Below are positions 12,601-50,082 of a stretch of 63,727 nucleotides of DNA, in pieces. The DNA is from Hirudo medicinalis (taxonomy: Eukaryota; Annelida; Clitellata; Hirudinida; Hirudinidae). The stretch is from contig MPNW01000747.1 of the NCBI GenBank assembly GCA_011800805.1, positions 58,575 through 122,301 of the forward strand, in the 5' to 3' direction. The notes below the pieces were generated by a model, which saw only the letters and a program-made list of their open reading frames with translations, made no database searches and was not told the DNA's origin. Both the position numbers and the translations under genes were made by a program. Numbering within the stretch: position 1 is the first letter of the stretch; the number at the start of each line of letters is the position of its first letter.

Positions 12601-14942
12601 CGTTAATTTAAGTTTTTTTTTTAATTCGAGGCAATAATCCAAGATACAATGAAAATATAATAATCAAATAAAATATTCATTAATTTAATTTTTTTTTTTT
12701 GTAATTCGAGGCAATAATCCAAGAGACTAAACACGTTTGGTTGTCGATGACGACGATTCAAACACGTGCACGACGACCACTCGTTTTACATATTTGCAAA
12801 TTTAAAAAAAATTAATTAAATCCACAAATCGCTCGACTTCAGATACCAGTTCAGATGGCTTTTCGAATAGAAATATCCTTAATAGGGAATTAATGGAGCA
12901 CTTGAGCTCTAATTAACATAAATTAATAAACATCTGATTATCATTAATTATCGATGTGGGTCCCTTCCCACACTTTGAGGAATGAAAATGTTGACATACT
13001 TGGGAACTTTGCAACATCCCATTATTGTTATTATTATTATTAAGTGTCTTTTTAAATTGTTATCGGTCGTGCATCGATGGTGATGATGATGATGATGATG
13101 ATGATGACGCTGATGAGTGTTGATGATGATCATGTTAGTGATAGGATAATGATGTTAGTGTTGATGATGATTATGTTAGTGATAGGATAATGATTATTAT
13201 TAATGATATTATTTAAAAGGTTTAACTTTAACAACTATAATTGAATGCCAGAACACTACGACGACGACAAGAGCAGATTCTTTGAAAGGCTTATGAAAAT
13301 GAAACCTACTCATTATAACTAGTTAAGCAGTTGAGCAACAAAACACAACAAGATATTTTTGTGGCCAGGTGATTATAATTCATAAATATTCATGAGACCT
13401 TATGTCCAATTGGCTGAGAGAGTTGTTCATTCCAAGGGCGTCGATGAAGGAGGCGAGATCACTCTTCAGCTTCATCCCATCCATACTCAGCCTCTCGAGG
13501 GCCTGAGTGCAAAACATTAGAATGGGTTCGTCATAACAATTATCATAATTAGCCACCCCATTATTTTTGCATGGTTTAATATGAATTACATCATAATTGC
13601 ATTACCAACACCCCTGCGATCATCATCATCATCATCATCATCACCGCTTTCACCATCGTTATCCTCACCACCGCCACCACGATCACCACCATCATCATCA
13701 CCATCATCATCATCACCACCATCATCATCATCATCGTCGTCGTCATCTACTAACCGATCCGTCTTCTTGGATGAGAGCAATGAAACTCTCCACCACTTGG
13801 TGAAGGAACCTGATGGTGGCAAGAACGACAATGAACTTTAATAAATCACTAAACATAAAAAACAAATTAAAATTAAAATAAAAATGATAAAATTACAAAT
13901 TAGAATAAAAAATGAAAACAATAAAACCACAAATTAGAATAAAAATAAAAACAATAAAATTGCAAATTAAAATAAAAAATGAAAACAATAAAACCACAAA
14001 TTGGAATAAAAATAAAAACAATAAAATTGCAAATTAAAATAAAAAATGAAAACAACAAAATTACGAATTGAAATAAAAATGAGAGCAGCACTGAAAGTCC
14101 CGAATATAATTGGCAATTTAGGCTCATCTCATGAAACTTCCTGGTCACAAATTGAGGCTTCTAATGAATAATTAATGAAGACTTCATGAATAAATAAGCG
14201 GGTACTTGGTCTTGACATTGGCGAGGTTTCTTCCGACGTGCAGCTTCTTCAGGTGCTTGTTGGCGACGAGCTTCGAGACGATGGCGCAGATGGACTGATC
14301 GAACCCTGGAAAAAAAATAACAAAAACCAAATGAAAATGGATGTAATCCACGTTTTAATATTAAAATTATTATTAATTAGTATTAATATTTAAACTTTCT
14401 GATCGATTATTCACGAGCAGATCGTCTCCAGTGGGTAGGAGAGCCAGGTTCAATTAAAAATTCAATTGAACGGAAATGCAATTACAAACTTGAGATTACA
14501 AATAATCATTTATTTTAAATAAATAATTAAATAATTAATTATATCAAATTATTAAATATAACAAAGAGAGTCAAAAGCAAAACCAACCATTGTCGCTCAG
14601 GTCGAGAGAAGAAACTTTGGACATCCTGCCGACGCTCTGCTCGAAGACTTGAACGGAGGCAGGCGAGGATCCGATCTGACAACCGCTGAAGTTGATCTCG
14701 ATGTCCGCTGCCACAGTGTTTTCCTCGAGGCCGTCGAAGATCAGTCTGTAAGGAAGAACTTACTGAAGTGATTCCGACGTGGTTGGTTATCGTGTGCTCG
14801 TCAAAGAGATGAAAAAACATCAGACGCCCGCACGCAAGAACACAGAACTTGTTCGACTTTCTAAACCAGATATTCAGCAGCATAAATTATAAATCAATTA
14901 AGCTAGCTTAATCAATCAATCAATCAATTATGATAACTTGAT

Positions 14943-14974
<32 letters not shown>

Positions 14975-17165
14975 TAAGATAACTTGATTATTCAATCAAT
15001 CAAGCTGACTTAATCAATCAATCAATCAATCAATCAATAAAACTCAGCTCAACTCTCAGTAGAATCTAAACAAACTTGTAAGCTTCTGGAGTGAACTTGT
15101 TGTTGGAAAAGTTGACGGATCTCAGTGAAGACACTGAGCCGAAGAATTGTTTCCAGGTCATTGGAACTGTCGACCCCCTCTTTGCACTCTGGAAGAGCAG
15201 GCAGCCAGAAAGGTCGAGCACTTCCAAGTGCTGGGTGCAGCCTCTTAGGGAGGCAGCAAAGAACTGAATGATGATCATGATAGTGATTAAATAAATACAG
15301 GCAGTGGTGATAATGATGGCGGTGTTGGTGATGATGGTCATAACGATGATTGATGATGATGATGACGATGTTGATGATAATGTTAGCAAAGATAGAGAGA
15401 GATGGAGTATATTTTCCTAACTTCTGAGAAACATTTAAAAGTCGCAGAGTTACTCGAGTTGACTTTATTATTTAAACAGATTTGTAATTACTCTGAGAAG
15501 AATATTCACAAAAACATCAAAAGGCCATTATGTCGACCGGGAGACCTCGGCACTTAGAAGTACGACCGGCCAGCCTTGATAACTCAATTGCAATTTACAA
15601 CGTTGTTGCATTCGACAAAACACTTTGGCAATTCGCCCGAGCGTGCGTGCGTGCATGCACTAGACGTGCATTCATTCATTTATTTGTCATTCCTTCATTG
15701 GTTAGTGCAAAGATTTCACATGCATCCATTCATTAGCCTTCAATTAATTCATTCAGATGACTCGTTCAATGCACCCAATGACCCCAGGGGAAGTTCAAAA
15801 GTTCAAACCAACGACAACTAACATTCTCTAAAGGCGTCTCGGTGTCGGCAAGTCTGAGTACCTTCAGCCTGTTTGGCTGTGCCAGGAAGTTCTGTAAGGC
15901 CTGTAAATTGGACCGAGTTAATGAAATATTATCAACTAATGAAAAAAAGTTAATAAGTAGTCAATTAATAATTACGAATTATCATTAATGAAGACAATAG
16001 AAGGGCATCTCAGAAATCACCGTAGCTTCTTCCTTGAGTGAGTTCCCCGAGAGGTCGAGCGCCGACAGGGTCGTCAGGTTGGTCTGGTTGTTGGAGAGAA
16101 CCCTCGCCAGGGCACCGACCCCAGCCGAGGTGATGGATGACTTGGACAGGTTCAATGACCTCATGCCCTTAAGCGATGACTTCGTGAGATTGGCAAGATG
16201 CATAATGGCTGGAAATTATGGATATTAGAAAATGAAAGTCGGTGACAGAAATATCTTGTCTTTGGGGCGTCGTTCGGCGTTTTATCTCTCTCATTTAACT
16301 ACCATCCATCCATCCATCGATACGTCGACAGCTTCGAATAAGCAACAGTTCAGATGATTGAGGTTCTAGGCGCAGTGATATTAAAGGTTTATTTGATTGA
16401 ATAATTCGGTGAATGAGTTCAAATTAAGAAAGAACGAGCACACTGACTCCAAGAAGGTGAAATATCGGGTCGATTCTAACGAATTCATTACCGGTCTCGA
16501 AGTTGTTGTTATGATCGAAGACCCGAATTCGTGATTCGTTTAAAAAGGAACGATGCGTTTCTCGCTAACAAACTCACTTGAGCACATTCATTTACATAAA
16601 AACCAAGCATTCTCACGAAAACTCCAACCTTTGTCATCCAAGTTGTTGTTGGATAAATCCACCGAGCACAACGATGAACAGCCGACGGTAAATAGTCTCG
16701 ACAGGAAATCGCTGAAACAAAAGTCAAAATAGAACGAAATGGACAGACGACGTTTCTCATTCCACGTGCAGAGTTGAAAACGACTCCAAAAGTCCATGGA
16801 TAACTCATTAACGTAAACATCGACATTCCCGGAATTAACAGGGATTCGAACTCAATACCTTTGAGCTAAGGAGGATTTTGGTGGCTTCAAATAGCTCTTC
16901 TCATTACTAAGCCCTCAATTGTTTGGTCAAAATTGTTCAGTTCAAAAGTTCAAAAATTAAACAAAAAAATTCATCTTAAAAACACAAAATTGCATCCATG
17001 TATCTGGATGCATTTTTGGAGTGAGTCATCAAAATGAATTGAACCACCAAAGTCACAGCTTAGTACTCTCACCTCTTTATGCCTGTGTTTGAAAGGTTCA
17101 GATCTTCAATGGTTTTGTTCTCCTTGAAGATCTTCACCAACTCATTCTGCAAGTCTGCAGTCTGT

Positions 17166-17196
<31 letters not shown>

Positions 17197-17200
17197 TCAA

Positions 17201-17232
<32 letters not shown>

Positions 17233-18705
17233 TCAACATCAACATCAACAACAACAACAACAACAATTGAGACGACTTTGAATGCCAAACTATTTCAAGG
17301 AATCTAACAAGAAATCATAATTTGTTGTTTCTTTTTTACTTTTTATGGGTTTTTTTTTTAAAACTCAATTTGACTCAATTTTCACGTTTACACATTCATT
17401 CGGAATCATGTTAACCAGTTAATAACAATAATAATAATAATAATAATAATAAAGTAATAACAACAACAATAATAATAATAATAATAATGATGATGATGAT
17501 GATGAAGTAATAAACAAACCACTTATGGCTCGTGACACAAAAACTTTACCAGGAAATGTCGACTGAATGAAAAACACCCGAGCAATGGGCGGATCAAAGC
17601 GATTGTGAAAGTCGTTCTGACAAACGAATGACAAACGAATGAACTCGCAAGTCGAAGAAAGTCAGTAGGTGCAACGAGGATGCAAAAATTAAAATTATTA
17701 ATTTTAAATTATGCATGGAGACACCTTAGGACATTTCTCAATCAGCTCTTAAAATTTATACAGAGAATTAAAAATTACTAATTCTAACAATTTCTGAAAA
17801 TACTGAGGGAACAAATTCCACGAGGATCGTCACGGGGCATGCGGTCTAAAATTAATCGTGGCAATCGAAAACTGTTCAAATTTTATCAAATTGCTTTTCT
17901 TATAACAAGTGCTCTCTTAAGAAATATCTTGAAAACCCTGGCCAGAGATATTTATCAACATGATGATGGTGATGATGATGATTATGATGACGATGATGAT
18001 GATGATGATGATGAGATGATGTTGATGATGATGATGATGAGACAAAATTCAACAAACCATCTTTATGTTTGAGAAATTGAGCTTGCTGAACCAATTGTTG
18101 TGCTCCAGAGAAGCCACGAGAGGAATCATGCTCCTGTTAGAAAGACAAGCGAACGAACTCTTACGTCAGAGGTTCAAGACCTGGTCGGGACATCGATTAC
18201 TTACTTGGGAGTCAAGTGGTCAAAGTCAGAGAGGTTCAGCTCATAGCAGTTTTGCAAGTTATAAATAGCATCGATGTCCTGAAATTGTAAACATGAAAAG
18301 AATGACATACGATACTATGAGGCTCGAATCACATCCCAGGGATAGAAAACACTAAAAAAAAATGGATCTCCAGTTTTTAAGCATTATGTTTAATCTGTTA
18401 AACTCCAAGAGAATAACTACTAATCAAAACAGCATGACATGGCATGACACGATGTTAATGTTGGCTGGGTATTCCCTCAAAAGTGTGACACTTCACAGAG
18501 CACAATACTTGCTTGAGGTCATCAAAATAAATTGATGTTTTGAGAAGATAAAAATATCATTTGGGAACCCAACAAAAGCAGAGGTCACAACCCAAACATG
18601 CCCTGCACAACTCATACCAGCCCTATGCAACCCTTACTTTTGTACCTGCTATCCCTAATTAATTAGAGCCATTGCATTGGGAACAATGATTAAAACAATA
18701 GCAAT

Positions 18706-18741
<36 letters not shown>

Positions 18742-19305
18742 TGTTAATTAATTATTATTATTATTAATTATTATTATTATGCTCCTTTCAAAACCACAAC
18801 CAATAAAAACAATAATAAAAAATAATAATTAATAATAAACAGAACAATTAATCCAGTTAATAAAAATCATCGATAATACAATTAAATGAGACAATAACAA
18901 AATACAAACCGACGGCAAACGTAAACACGTTCGGCAACTCACCCAGGCCACGTCTTCGTGACACTCCACGCCCATCTGGTCGCATTTGGAGCGGTAGACG
19001 TTCGAGAAGTTCCCACAGGGGCCGACCAGGTGGGGCAGAGAACTGGTAATGGTCAGGGATCCGTAAATTTCATCCTTTATTGCATCTGGTGCCTCGATCT
19101 TTGGAATCTTCTTTCTGATGGTGAAATAAATTGGTGGTGATGAAATAAGATGGTGACAATGGTGAAGATGGTGGAAAAGAATGGTGAAAGTGAGACCTCG
19201 AAAGGTATATTATGATGCAAGTCTAAGGGAACAAGATGGTAATAAATAATTGTAAACAATAATAATAATAATCATCATCATCATCATCGTCGTCATAACA
19301 ACAAC

Positions 19306-19341
<36 letters not shown>

Positions 19342-21517
19342 TTAGAAACATGAATGCCTGACTCCAATTTCAACATGATTATAAAATGGTCAAAATTACC
19401 GAATAAAAAAATATCATCATGGATTGGATTTTTTTGTCTTTTATTAATCACATTCTGTTCTACTCATTCAATCACTCACTCACTCACTCACTCACTCACT
19501 CACTCACTCACTCACTCACTCACTCACTCACTCACTCACTCACTCATTCATTCATTCACTCACTCCCATCATTTATTCATTCATTCATTCATTCATTCAT
19601 TCATTCATTCATTCATTCATTCATTCATTCATTCATTCATTCATTCATTCATTCATTCATTCATTCATTCATTCATTCATTCATTCANTCACTCACTCAC
19701 TCACTCACTCACTCACTCACTCACTCACTCACTCACTCACTCACTCACTCACTCACTCACTCACTCACTCATTCATTCATTCACTCACCCACTCATTTAT
19801 TCATTCATCCATTCATTCAACATAACTTAAAATGCTTTATAAAGTTTTGTCATAAACCACTGAAATGAAAAGAAGTTGAAATAAGACCAGATATTGGTTC
19901 ATTTTAAGACTTAATTAATAAATACAATTGTTTAGTTATTTAACTACTTTTAGTGACTTCTTTAAACTCAGTTTAAAAGTAATAATTAATAATTATTATT
20001 ACTGTAATGTAAATATAATAATAGTAATAATAATAATAATAATAATCATAATAATAATAACAGTAATAATAACAATAATAATAATCATCATCATAATAAT
20101 CATAATAATAATAGTGATAATAATAATAATAACAATATACTGAGTAACAATCATGACTTAGAAATAGTAACAACACAGTATGATCACAATTAGTAGCAAT
20201 AGAAGACTCCTCCATAGAATGACAAACTGATGACAAATTAAGACAAACAAACAGGAAGTTTGACAACCTCAGAAAACCTCTGCGTGTCCCAAAACATATC
20301 GTCGTATTGTTGTTGTATTATTGTCATTGCATTGTTGTCGTATCATTGTTGTATTGTTGTATCGTTGTCGTATTGTTTGTCGAGGAAATGTTGTAAGGCA
20401 AACTTCATTGCAGGGCAACGAATTATCAGTTATCATCGACCATTACAAATTTTTTGATAAGCTACTAATTGCATGACTAGATCATTGAACCAATACAATA
20501 TTTTCCTCAATTCCTATCAGTACTGAGCTGCTTGAGTACTGAGATAAGACAATCCCACAAAATAATCATCACATCAAACAATAACAAGAACCGAGATAAC
20601 ACTGCACAAGCAATCACAAGAAGCGAATCACTTCTCAAACAAGGAACTCACTCGACGGAGACTGGATGGTTGATGATGGAAATTCTTTCAAATACATGCT
20701 GCAGAAGGTTCAAGAACGTCTCGTCCCTTTTGGCGGCCAGTCGAACCTGCTTGCCGTCGGTTGACACGGACAACTGCAATGTTTGAAGTTCTTGGCATCA
20801 ACGACGTGCTCAAACTCCCTGCTTAAATTGGTAGCTCGAGAAGTCACGGGCAAAAGCCAACTCGGAGGGGAGCAAATCTCTTCAGTTTTCCAGGGGTAGA
20901 ATTAGGAATAGGGATGTGGTTCGGGAAAGGGTTAAGGTTAGGTGTTTGACTTGGCCAATATTTCTTAAATTCATTGAATTTATGTAAAATTCATGTTTAA
21001 ACTAAAAAAAAAAGAGTTACAGTGGATATACAAGTTGAATTGAACTATAAGAAGTGATTGAGATCCAGTTTAAGTTCATTTCAATCCCTTTTTTTTTTTC
21101 AATGGAAATGTTCAGCGAACACTCATTCATATATTATTAGAATTTAATTAGTGTAATAGTTATGTCTAATGCTTTCATATTTTCTAACAAAAGTCTCTCA
21201 TCACCTACCTTAGTAAGATCATAGCACTGTATTTCTGTGATGTCACAATAATGGATGCTCTGTTCCAACTAATGCATACAAACTTAATGATTAAGGAGAC
21301 ATTAACACAAAGAAAAGGCATAAAATGCAATTACTTTCAATGGCTTTGCAGTTTTAAAAATTAACAGTCTAAAATCTTCTGCAGCCTGAAAAAGGAATTA
21401 CATTTAATATGTCAAACTCTCTTCAAAACTTGCAAAGCAATCACGTCCTTGCCAAAATTTTCTGTTCAAATTTATCTTGTTTCACTTCAAGTTGTACAAT
21501 TTGAGCATGAATATTGC
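4768..21517 (-). CDS. CARMIL: CARMIL (capping protein regulator and myosin-1 linker), near complete
   Basis: CARMIL binds actin capping protein at the membrane, weakens its grip on barbed ends and so promotes lamellipodial actin assembly. About 29 exons give some 1,300 residues (human CARMIL1 has about 1,370). Domains in order: PH (20652-21517), linker and leucine-rich repeats (12017-19114), helical dimerisation domain (9905-11772), Ser/Lys-rich linker (8278-8783), CPI motif (7152-7202), proline-rich tail ending at TAA 4768-4770. Phases join without gaps from 20773 down to 10082 and again from 8278 to 4768. The first coding exon, before NIHAQIVQLEVK, was not located and should lie between 21.5 and 22.9 kb. 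Two joins do not match in phase: 21445 to 21385, and around 9963. The paralogue group (CARMIL1/2/3) cannot be assigned; an invertebrate probably has one gene. Confidence 0.92.
7027..7324 (-). CDS. CARMIL: CARMIL exon with capping-protein-interaction (CPI) motif
   Basis: The exon is bounded by catcgaacag and GGG|gtgagc and joins both neighbours in phase. It carries KLTHLCKDRPKRPKTKVP at about 7152-7205. This fits the CPI consensus LxHxTxxRPKx6P, the segment that wraps the stalk of capping protein, except that the usual Thr is Cys. It is followed by an acidic Glu/Asp/Lys stretch (EKEEDKDDGDAD). Confidence 0.88.
8278..8783 (-). CDS. CARMIL: CARMIL Ser/Lys-rich linker exon
   Basis: This is a long open exon ending GACGGAG|gtattg, in phase with the next exon at 7324. 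It encodes a disordered segment with PVPKPRNKKKK, SFEELPDVDGDLP and PRKKSLSRDALEG. It corresponds to the linker between the dimerisation domain and the capping-protein-binding region. The 5' edge is uncertain: gtgag|C at 8783 and atcgaag|TCC near 8735 are both possible, and only the second restores phase with the preceding exon. Confidence 0.7.
9905..11772 (-). CDS. CARMIL: CARMIL helical dimerisation domain exons
   Basis: Exons 11671-11772, 11282-11419, 10783-10875, 10504-10566, 10082-10273 and about 9905-9963 encode a mainly helical segment following the LRRs, the position of the CARMIL dimerisation domain. Landmarks are AYKLQQWLFNSFDQE (human AYRLQQGIVTSTTQQ) and RYDPKLGAKEEAELD. All exons down to 10082 are in phase. 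The last, acidic exon (EVGLRKSSDEEEK) has the better codon bias in a frame that does not join 10082 cleanly through its best acceptor; an alternative acceptor 8 bp inside would repair it. Confidence 0.75.
12017..19114 (-). CDS. CARMIL: CARMIL linker and leucine-rich repeat exons
   Basis: Fourteen exons keep phase throughout: 18943-19114, 18205-18278, 18058-18133, 17073-17161, 16629-16711, 16021-16208, 15823-15900, 15076-15263, 14588-14745, 14206-14305, 13755-13809, 13399-13502, 12357-12494 and 12017-12110. The repeats show the LxxLxLSxN pattern, for example IEDLNLSNTGI, MRSLNLSKSSI, LSALDLSGNSL, LEVLDLSGC and VSSLDLSDNG. They follow human CARMIL repeat by repeat, including EHNNWFSKL (human EYNQWFTKL) and FLAQPN. 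The horseshoe-shaped domain is typical of RNI-like LRRs. Exon breaks fall at differing positions within the repeats. Confidence 0.9.
12568..12724. repeat. Tandem duplication of about 78 bp
   Basis: Two adjacent copies (12568-12644 and 12645-12724) run from tacaatgaaaatataataat to gaggcaataatccaaga. They differ in a T-run and a few bases. They lie in a CARMIL intron. Confidence 0.85.
13866..14085. repeat. Minisatellite of about 63 bp (two half-units)
   Basis: An A-rich unit of the type aataaaaataaaaacaataa then aaattgcaaattaa is repeated about three times, alternating cc and tg variants, within a CARMIL intron. Confidence 0.8.
16826..16885 (-). mobile_element. Decayed tRNA-derived SINE fragment
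   Basis: The minus strand reads TTAGCTCAAAGG and then GAGTTCGAATCC, an A-box/B-box-like pair. The spacing is too short for a tRNA gene. A similar string, TAAGCTCAAAGG then CTTCAAATC, is at about 60550 on the plus strand. Confidence 0.5.
19457..19820. repeat. (CTCA)n/(TTCA)n tetranucleotide array
   Basis: A block of CTCA units, a central block of TTCA units, then CTCA units again, with one N at 19688. It lies in the CARMIL intron between 20652 and 19114. Open frames across it (His-Ser repeats) are an effect of the repeat. Confidence 0.9.
20652..21517 (-). CDS. CARMIL: CARMIL PH-domain exons
   Basis: Exons 21445-21517, 21335-21385, 21209-21268 and 20652-20773 together match the CARMIL PH domain strand by strand. 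They read VQLEVKQDKFEQKILA (human VKLEVKGDKVENKVLV), RLLIFKTAKPLK, LEQSIHYCDITEIQ (human LTFSYLEIHGV), then the closing helix ETFLNLLQHVFERI. This non-canonical PH domain binds acidic phospholipids and places CARMIL at the plasma membrane. The first two exons join AC|GCT, which does not keep frame, so one boundary is misread or a base is missing. Confidence 0.8.
20847..20936. repeat. Partial copy of the GGCAAAAGCCAAC element
   Basis: It shares aagtcacgggcaaaagccaac with 44007-44026 (aagtgacaggcaaaagccaac) and a following G/T-rich stretch, gggttaaggttaggt. Only one end is recognisable. Confidence 0.45.
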
Positions 21518-23557
21518 CTGATTGTCTGCCAGTTGCATCCCAAACAGCTTCTAGATTCGAATTCATACAAACAGCTTTAAAATTTCCACTGAGAAGTTTC
21601 CAAATTCATCATAAATAAAATACACAATCCACAAGCTAGCAGAGGCCTCGAATGAACACAACTGCGCCAACAAGTTTTATTACAAATAGATAACCTTTAA
21701 CACAGGTTTTAAGAGCTTCAGCCATGGCAATCGGTTCAACAACGTAAGTATTTCATGCAAAACTGTGGTCGTCAACAATAAAACAGCAAAATACGATTAA
21801 ACGAGCATCCGCTTCGACTCGCCAAAAGTCCGAAAGGTAAGGTGTGCATGCTGGCTTTTTGCACTTTAGCGCACAACATTTTGGAACTTATTTCGAATCT
21901 TAATATTGATCTTATTTAGTAATTTGTTGCTAATTATTGACTAATAAATACTAAATAATAAAAAGTTTAACTGGTTCTAGCGCAATTAGACACTGCTTAA
22001 ATATTGCAATTACGTTAAAATGAATGTGTAAAAAATGTCTGCTACTAAAACATTTAGTCAGCACAATTAACATTGCGAGTTAATCGAGGTCATTAATTTT
22101 AACTCAAGTACATTTAATTCGGTCAAAAATAAACTCTGATCTCAAGCAATCAATGGGAAAGGTAAATTATTAATCGCTGAATGGTGATCATCTCGAAACA
22201 TCTTTTAGGTAAATAATGTCAGGATTTTAAAACTTTACGCCCTTTTTTCATTCATCAGTAACTTGTGAATAAAAGTCCCGGAATCACGCCTCAATCAGCT
22301 TAAGTCCCTCGTTTTTCGCTACTTTGTGAAAGGAGTCTGTTCCAACTTGCGATCTTTTGATGGCGAGGCGGTCTTGCGATCAATCCTGTCTTAACTTTTG
22401 CTTTCCTCAATGAACTTACAGTATTTGGTTAGAAATGCTCCAGGCCTTCTGGAAAGCGCATTTCTGACCTTTCACAAACTAACTAAAAGTTACATTTCAT
22501 GAATTAATTATGAAACACTTGAAAAGATTTATTTCAAAAAAATTTTAAAATTCGCAAAACAGACCGACGAATGCAGTACAGTTGGATTAGTACTCAAAGA
22601 AGGCACTCACTGAATTCGAAAAGTTAGGCAGACTACTATCTCCTCCCCCGACTAAAACAATGACCTTAACTCGAACAGAGCCAGAAAGCCATGGCGCTGT
22701 TTACATAGTCGTTAGTTACTTATTGTCTCAGGACAAACAACTTTTGTAACACTTACACAGAAAAACCTGCAAGAGTCTCAAAATCTCCTGGAGGATCGGA
22801 GGACGTATTAAAGCCGTGTTATTATTTTAAACGTCAGAACGAAAAGAAACCTAAGGAAATAAAAATTCGAGAATTTTCTACAAAAACGTCGAACAATTGC
22901 ACTCGATTATCAATGATGAAGCAGTATTAGTTCGTGAAGTTGAAGTAGAAAAGGGACACGAAAAACACGAAGAATTCCGGTCGGGAGAGTCTGATATGTT
23001 GATTGTGTTGCACAAACAAGAGACGATGTCACACTCGCACTCCATCCATCCATCCTGCCGCACGTCATCGTCCGTAAGCCACAAATTTAACAAACACACG
23101 TCGGAACGCAAAAAATCGATCAGAGGTGAAACAAACATTGGTCCAACAATCCCTTGAGATTCTTCAAGTCACAGATTCTGTGGAAAGAAATGCTAAACAT
23201 TTGAGGGAACATTTGAGGGGACATTTGAGGGGACATTTGAGGGAACATTTGAGGGGAGAAAACATCGATTGGTCTGAATACAAATGAAGGGAAAATTTAG
23301 ATCAACAGGTTAACAGGGGGTCAAACATGGCAAACTGAACTTTGTTATGCGATGTCGACTTAAGTCTCATCTAAAGTTCATTAAAGTTGGCAATTACAAT
23401 TTAACGAACGAAGAAAAAAATGTACAAAAAACTGACTAAACCAACTAAAATTAAACATCTGACGGCTTTCCGCCATAAAAGAAGGCGCGCACGTCAGGAG
23501 AGAAGCTGCAAAGTAAAATTGCGATGCAATAAAATTCTGGCAAGTCGGGGACTAAGG
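21518..23557. other. Interval between CARMIL PH exons and MPRIP 3' end
   Basis: About 2 kb that should hold the first CARMIL exon and promoter and the MPRIP 3' UTR. I could not identify the CARMIL start codon. A 14-bp unit close to acatttgagggg is repeated about five to six times at 23192-23262. Overlapping 86-codon open frames at 22878-23157 on both strands show no motif or splice context and are not called. Confidence 0.5.
23192..23262. repeat. 14-bp tandem repeat (acatttgagggg type)
   Basis: Five to six consecutive near-identical copies of aacatttgagggga, varying only at the g/a junction. It probably lies within the MPRIP 3' UTR or just after it. Confidence 0.8.
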
Positions 23558-49353
<25,796 letters not shown>

Positions 49354-49488
49354 AACATCAGCTGTAAATTCTCATGACATTACAAGCGAAGTTAATAGCA
49401 GAATGTCGTGGTCAAAGACGAAATTCAAGGGAATACGCAGAACGAACGAGGCTAACAGAAGAAAACAAGCGGCCGGCTGACCCGTTCC

Positions 49489-49496
49489 TATTTATA
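49489..49496 (-). promoter_or_regulatory. TATA box of MPRIP
   Basis: TATAAATA on the minus strand lies 136 bp before the MPRIP start codon. It would place transcription start near 49460 with a leader of about 110 nt. It faces away from the FoxQ2-like promoter 475 bp to the right. Confidence 0.55.
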
Positions 49497-49970
49497 CTGG
49501 TCCTTTGTAGTTAGCAGTGCCTGTAAAATATCAGATTCGAATGCAGATGCACGCCGCACACACACTTTTGAAACTCAATAAGAAAAGAAATGTGCCTCTA
49601 ATCAGTAATTATGAATCTACAAATTGAAATCCATTTTCGCCTCTAGTATTTTCGGAGTGCTTGTGATGCCATCATGTCGAATGCATTGCAGGAATTTCTT
49701 GCTACCATCTCGTCTCATGCTGGGTCTGATTTCATATTCCTAGGAGACAGTTCTGTCTCTAAAACAATGGTGACAAGTTTTAACGGTGACATGTTATGCT
49801 CTTCTTGGCTTTATTAACTGTCTCTTTTTGTCTGCTCTCCTGGCCTGAAGTACCACCCTGTAAGGCGTACTTCGGGGGAATGAAATGTGCTTTAGAAATC
49901 ATCTGTTATGAAACACTGCCACAATTATGGTCTTCGACTATCCCACGGAGTGATCCAATTGCCAAATTGC

Positions 49971-49978
49971 TATAAAAG
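49971..49978 (+). promoter_or_regulatory. TATA box of the FoxQ2-like gene
   Basis: TATAAAAG lies 105 bp before the Fox start codon. A start site near 50000-50005 would give a leader of about 80 nt. The intronless gene and clear TATA box fit a sharply regulated developmental gene. Confidence 0.6.
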
Positions 49979-50082
49979 TTCGGTTTTGAAATAATGCCTG
50001 CCGAATTCTGCATTTCTGGACGTTTATTCAGCATTACTTACTTTGGAAACTTTCCGTACCGCTCGGGTAACATTAGGTTATA

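Noticed and set aside
19354..19868. Open frames of 149-158 codons of His-Ser-Leu-Thr repeats
   Set aside because: Direct translation of a tetranucleotide array that contains an N.
22878..23157. Two 86-codon open frames on opposite strands
   Set aside because: Mutual shadows in the gap between CARMIL and MPRIP; no start context or recognisable domain.
23192..23262. Regularly spaced repeat resembling a CRISPR array
   Set aside because: The units are contiguous with no unique spacers, and the genome is eukaryotic.
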